From an uncultured Monoglobus sp. (GTDB taxonomy: Bacteria; Bacillota; Clostridia; Monoglobales; Monoglobaceae), in the NCBI GenBank assembly GCA_947624775.1, contig CANQLT010000011.1, positions 1-42,196 of the forward strand: a stretch of 42,196 nt of DNA. Direction: 5' to 3'. Below, piece by piece: positions 40,077 through 42,196 of the stretch (positions are counted from its first letter, which is position 1; each line of letters starts with the position of its first letter). The notes beneath the pieces are model-generated. The model was not told the origin of the DNA. It did not search any database and saw only the letters and a list, made by a program, of their open reading frames with translations. A program made the translations under genes and the position numbers.

Positions 40077-41699
40077 ATGAAATTTGCTAAAACAATTATA
40101 TTGACGCTGCTAATTTTAATGCTCGCGCCGATCGCGCAGGCGGCGGATGTGTACGAGACGGGCGTCACAGTGACGCTCGACGGCGCGGCGATCGACTATT
40201 TGGGCGCGCATGAGCCCGTTATAAAAAACGGCAGGACCCTTGTGCCCATGCGAAAAACTTTCGAGGCTATGGGCGCCGAGGTCAACTGGAACGAAAGCGA
40301 TATGTCGGTAACCGCTGCCAAAAACGGCATGGTAATCGAAATGAGGATCGGAGCGGCCGAGATGACTGTCTCAAACGGAACCGACAAACGGAGTGTGACG
40401 CTCGAGGTCCCGCCCGAGCTGCTGCCCTATGACAGCTACGCCGAAACGACCATGGTGCCTCTCCGCGCCGTGTCCGAATCCTTCGGCTACAGCGTTAATT
40501 GGGACGAAAATAATTATCTGGTTTCGATAACGAATACAACCGCGATTTCTGCGACAATTCCGACTGCGGCTCCGACCGCGGTTGCCGAGCCCGCGTCTGA
40601 AACGGACGGCAATTTTGACCCGTCCGATATCCAAACCGACGGGCGCATGTCGGCCTGTCGGGACAAGCTTGCCTATATCAAGGACGACGGCACGGTTTGG
40701 TACTTGGGCGGCGGACGGGTTCCCGGAATAAGCCGCGCGGTGCGGATCGCGCTCGGCAAGAGCAGCGGATACGCCCTGACCGACGGCGGCGAGGTCTACG
40801 CCTGGGGCACATCGAACGAGTTCGGACAGCCGGGAAGCGAAACCGCGGCAGCAGACGGAACGGCCAAAAAAATCGAGGGCCTCAAAAATATAACAAAAAT
40901 CGCGGCGGGCGCCGATTTCGGACTGGCACTCTCGGATAGCAATACGGTATATGCCTGGGGCAGAAACAACAAAGGCCAATTGGGAAACGGCGGAACTTCG
41001 GATTCCGCGGACCCGGTCAAGACGAATTTGAGCGGCGCGGTCGATATAGCGGCCGGAGACGCTTTCGGCGCGGCTGTAACATCGGGCGGCAATGTCTACA
41101 CCTGGGGCGAAAACTCCGAGGGCCAGCTGGGCAGAGGAACCGAGCGAATAAAATCATCGGCGGAGCCCGCCATGCTTAAAGAGCTGCTGGGCGCCGTGTC
41201 GGTAAGCGCGGGCCCCACGGGCGCCGCCGCCGTCAGACAGGACAAAAGCGTGTACGCCTGGGGTACGGTCTATCTGGGCGTTCCGAATGATGACGAGGAA
41301 GTCATGTACCACGACAAAAACGAGGACATGCCTATAATAGTTGACGAGGACGGTTATTATCGCTACGATCGCCCGAGAAGGATCCCATATCTTGAGTACG
41401 ATATCGAGACGAACGAGCTTGTCGGGCATGTTCTGCTCGGGGTCGACGCGGTGTCCTGCGGTGAATATCAGTATGCGGCGCTCAGCGGCGGCAAGCTCTA
41501 TATGTGGGGCCGAAGCCCCGCCGTGCCGACGAGACTGCGCTCCCAGAAGGAACATTATTACGCCGCGGAATATAAGACTCTGAGCAATGTGAAGGCGGCG
41601 CTTTCGGCGGACGAGGGAGTGGTATACGCCCTTGCCGAAAACGGGAATATTGTTAAGATAACATACGGAAAAACAGAAACAGTCGCAAACGTGAGGTAG
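40077..41699 (+). CDS. Exported copper-amine-oxidase-N / RCC1-repeat fusion protein
   Basis: A 540-residue exported protein. Residues 1-23 are a signal peptide ending AQAAD. A copper-amine-oxidase-N1-like stalk domain follows at about 30-155 (NGRTLVPMRKTFEAMGAEVNW, shortened, and TTMVPLRAVSESFGYSVNWD). After an Ala/Thr/Pro linker, RCC1-type beta-propeller blades run from about 195 to the end: VYAWGTSNEFGQPG, VYAWGRNNKGQLGNGG, VYTWGENSEGQLGRG, VYAWGTVYLG, LYMWGRS. The fourth blade contains an insertion of about 50 charged, Tyr-rich residues. No enzyme motif is seen; surface adhesion or display is likely. AGGTG is six bases before the ATG at 40077; upstream GTG and ATG codons in frame overlap it. 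Confidence 0.87.
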   Translation: MKFAKTIILTLLILMLAPIAQAADVYETGVTVTLDGAAIDYLGAHEPVIKNGRTLVPMRKTFEAMGAEVNWNESDMSVTAAKNGMVIEMRIGAAEMTVSNGTDKRSVTLEVPPELLPYDSYAETTMVPLRAVSESFGYSVNWDENNYLVSITNTTAISATIPTAAPTAVAEPASETDGNFDPSDIQTDGRMSACRDKLAYIKDDGTVWYLGGGRVPGISRAVRIALGKSSGYALTDGGEVYAWGTSNEFGQPGSETAAADGTAKKIEGLKNITKIAAGADFGLALSDSNTVYAWGRNNKGQLGNGGTSDSADPVKTNLSGAVDIAAGDAFGAAVTSGGNVYTWGENSEGQLGRGTERIKSSAEPAMLKELLGAVSVSAGPTGAAAVRQDKSVYAWGTVYLGVPNDDEEVMYHDKNEDMPIIVDEDGYYRYDRPRRIPYLEYDIETNELVGHVLLGVDAVSCGEYQYAALSGGKLYMWGRSPAVPTRLRSQKEHYYAAEYKTLSNVKAALSADEGVVYALAENGNIVKITYGKTETVANVR

Positions 41700-41708
41700 A
41701 AAACGAGA

Positions 41709-42152
41709 ATGGGAAAAGCTATTTTAAGAGGCCTGCTGTGCGGGATATGCGCGGCGGTGTACATATTTATAGTGCTTGTTTCGGTGTATTTCAATTTGAT
41801 ACCCGAGCAGTATGCGCTCATCACCGAGCTTATAATGCCGATAGGCTGCGCGGTGATCGTGCCGGTGTTTTTGGAAAAAAGCAGGATATCAAGGTTTTTT
41901 ATGTCCGCATTGTTTTTCGCCGCGGTTTTGGCGGCGGGAGTGTATCTTGAATTAAGGTTTAATTTAACGGGTATGCTGTTCCGCGTGTTCTACGGCTTTG
42001 TGCCGGGTGAGATCGTCGGAAACGCCCAGCTGACGATCTTGTTCGCGGCAGTTCCGGCGGTATTTCTCGGCCTTTTGATTGCGTTTATAATAAGCGCGGT
42101 CAGTTCCGCCCGCACCAAAAAAATGATAGATAAATTGGAAGTTAAAAAATAA
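41709..42152 (+). CDS. Small four-helix membrane protein, unknown function
   Basis: A 147-residue integral membrane protein. Hydrophobic stretches at about 5-28, 38-55, 62-82 and 105-132 give four probable helices, with a basic C-terminus (TKKMIDKLEVKK) that should be cytosolic. I recognise no family. It starts nine bases after the RCC1-fusion gene with only a weak ribosome site (GAGGTAG, inside the preceding stop region), so translation is probably coupled to that gene. A short GGGGTGCCCC inverted repeat follows the stop at about 42156-42165. Confidence 0.75.
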   Translation: MGKAILRGLLCGICAAVYIFIVLVSVYFNLIPEQYALITELIMPIGCAVIVPVFLEKSRISRFFMSALFFAAVLAAGVYLELRFNLTGMLFRVFYGFVPGEIVGNAQLTILFAAVPAVFLGLLIAFIISAVSSARTKKMIDKLEVKK

Positions 42153-42169
42153 AACGGGGTGCCCCTTCC

Positions 42170-42195
42170 ACCGCAAGCGCGTCATGACCGCAAGC
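42170..42195. repeat. Short direct repeat at window end
   Basis: ACCGCAAGC occurs at 42170-42178 and 42187-42195, 17 bases apart. The window ends before it can be seen whether this is the start of a tandem array. Confidence 0.4.
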
Positions 42196-42196
42196 C

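Overview
The window looks like a chromosomal stretch from a Gram-positive, probably sporulating or spore-ancestral anaerobe of the Bacillota (class Clostridia), perhaps an uncultured gut lineage. This is inferred from gene content: S-layer-homology (SLH) proteins, copper-amine-oxidase-like N-terminal domains, LytR-CpsA-Psr and MltG/RodA wall proteins, a rpsL-rpsG-fusA-tuf cluster, strong AGGAGG ribosome sites, TTGACA/TATAAT promoters and formate-tetrahydrofolate ligase. There are no rRNA or tRNA genes, no CRISPR array and no recognisable transposase.

Layout. 1-1400: the 5' part of fhs on the minus strand, divergent from two tiny cysteine-rich membrane peptides. 1432-2620: a minus-strand GT2 glycosyltransferase whose promoter lies in a 30-bp-phased repeat array with a perfect palindrome. 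2646-9012: a probable seven-gene operon, DUF4160, DUF2442, polyphosphate kinase, mgtE, an MntA-HepT toxin-antitoxin pair, and a second mgtE. The mgtE copies are mosaic near-duplicates. 9122-16058: exported and envelope genes: a double SH3b protein, two divergent SLH proteins and a membrane diguanylate cyclase. 16235-22920: an operon for envelope assembly and housekeeping (WecG/TagA-type glycosyltransferase, DJ-1 family, 5-formyl-THF cyclo-ligase, MltG, TrmR-like methyltransferase, RodA, ABC exporter). 22921-23310: intergenic region holding a dispersed heptad-repeat element. 23311-25192: a small coiled-coil membrane protein, a C_GCAxxG_C_C protein and a class A beta-lactamase-like serine hydrolase. 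25354-30292: the str cluster rpsL, rpsG, fusA, tuf. 30377-38628: a probable operon of DNRLRE surface protein, Ppx/GppA phosphatase, RecQ, MtaB, NAD synthetase and a copper-amine-oxidase-like surface protein. 38798-42152: LCP ligase, a copper-amine-oxidase-N/RCC1 fusion and a four-helix membrane protein.

How the genes relate. Polyphosphate synthesis (ppk) and a Ppx/GppA phosphatase are both present, in separate operons. ppk is joined to Mg2+ channel genes; polyphosphate binds Mg2+ and PPK needs it. RodA, MltG, LCP, TagA-like transferase, SLH proteins and the two copper-amine-oxidase-like proteins together indicate an elaborate wall and S-layer. fhs and the 5-formyl-THF cyclo-ligase are both folate C1 enzymes.

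Most notable observations: the mosaic mgtE duplication enclosing a toxin-antitoxin pair; a near-certain ATT start codon for mtaB; the phased repeat and palindrome over the glycosyltransferase promoter; a heptanucleotide repeat family that also sits inside the str cluster; the twin cysteine-rich peptides; and a remnant of a tuf 3' end behind tuf. I did not find a convincing wholly new multi-gene system; the polyphosphate/Mg2+/toxin-antitoxin operon is the best candidate for follow-up.
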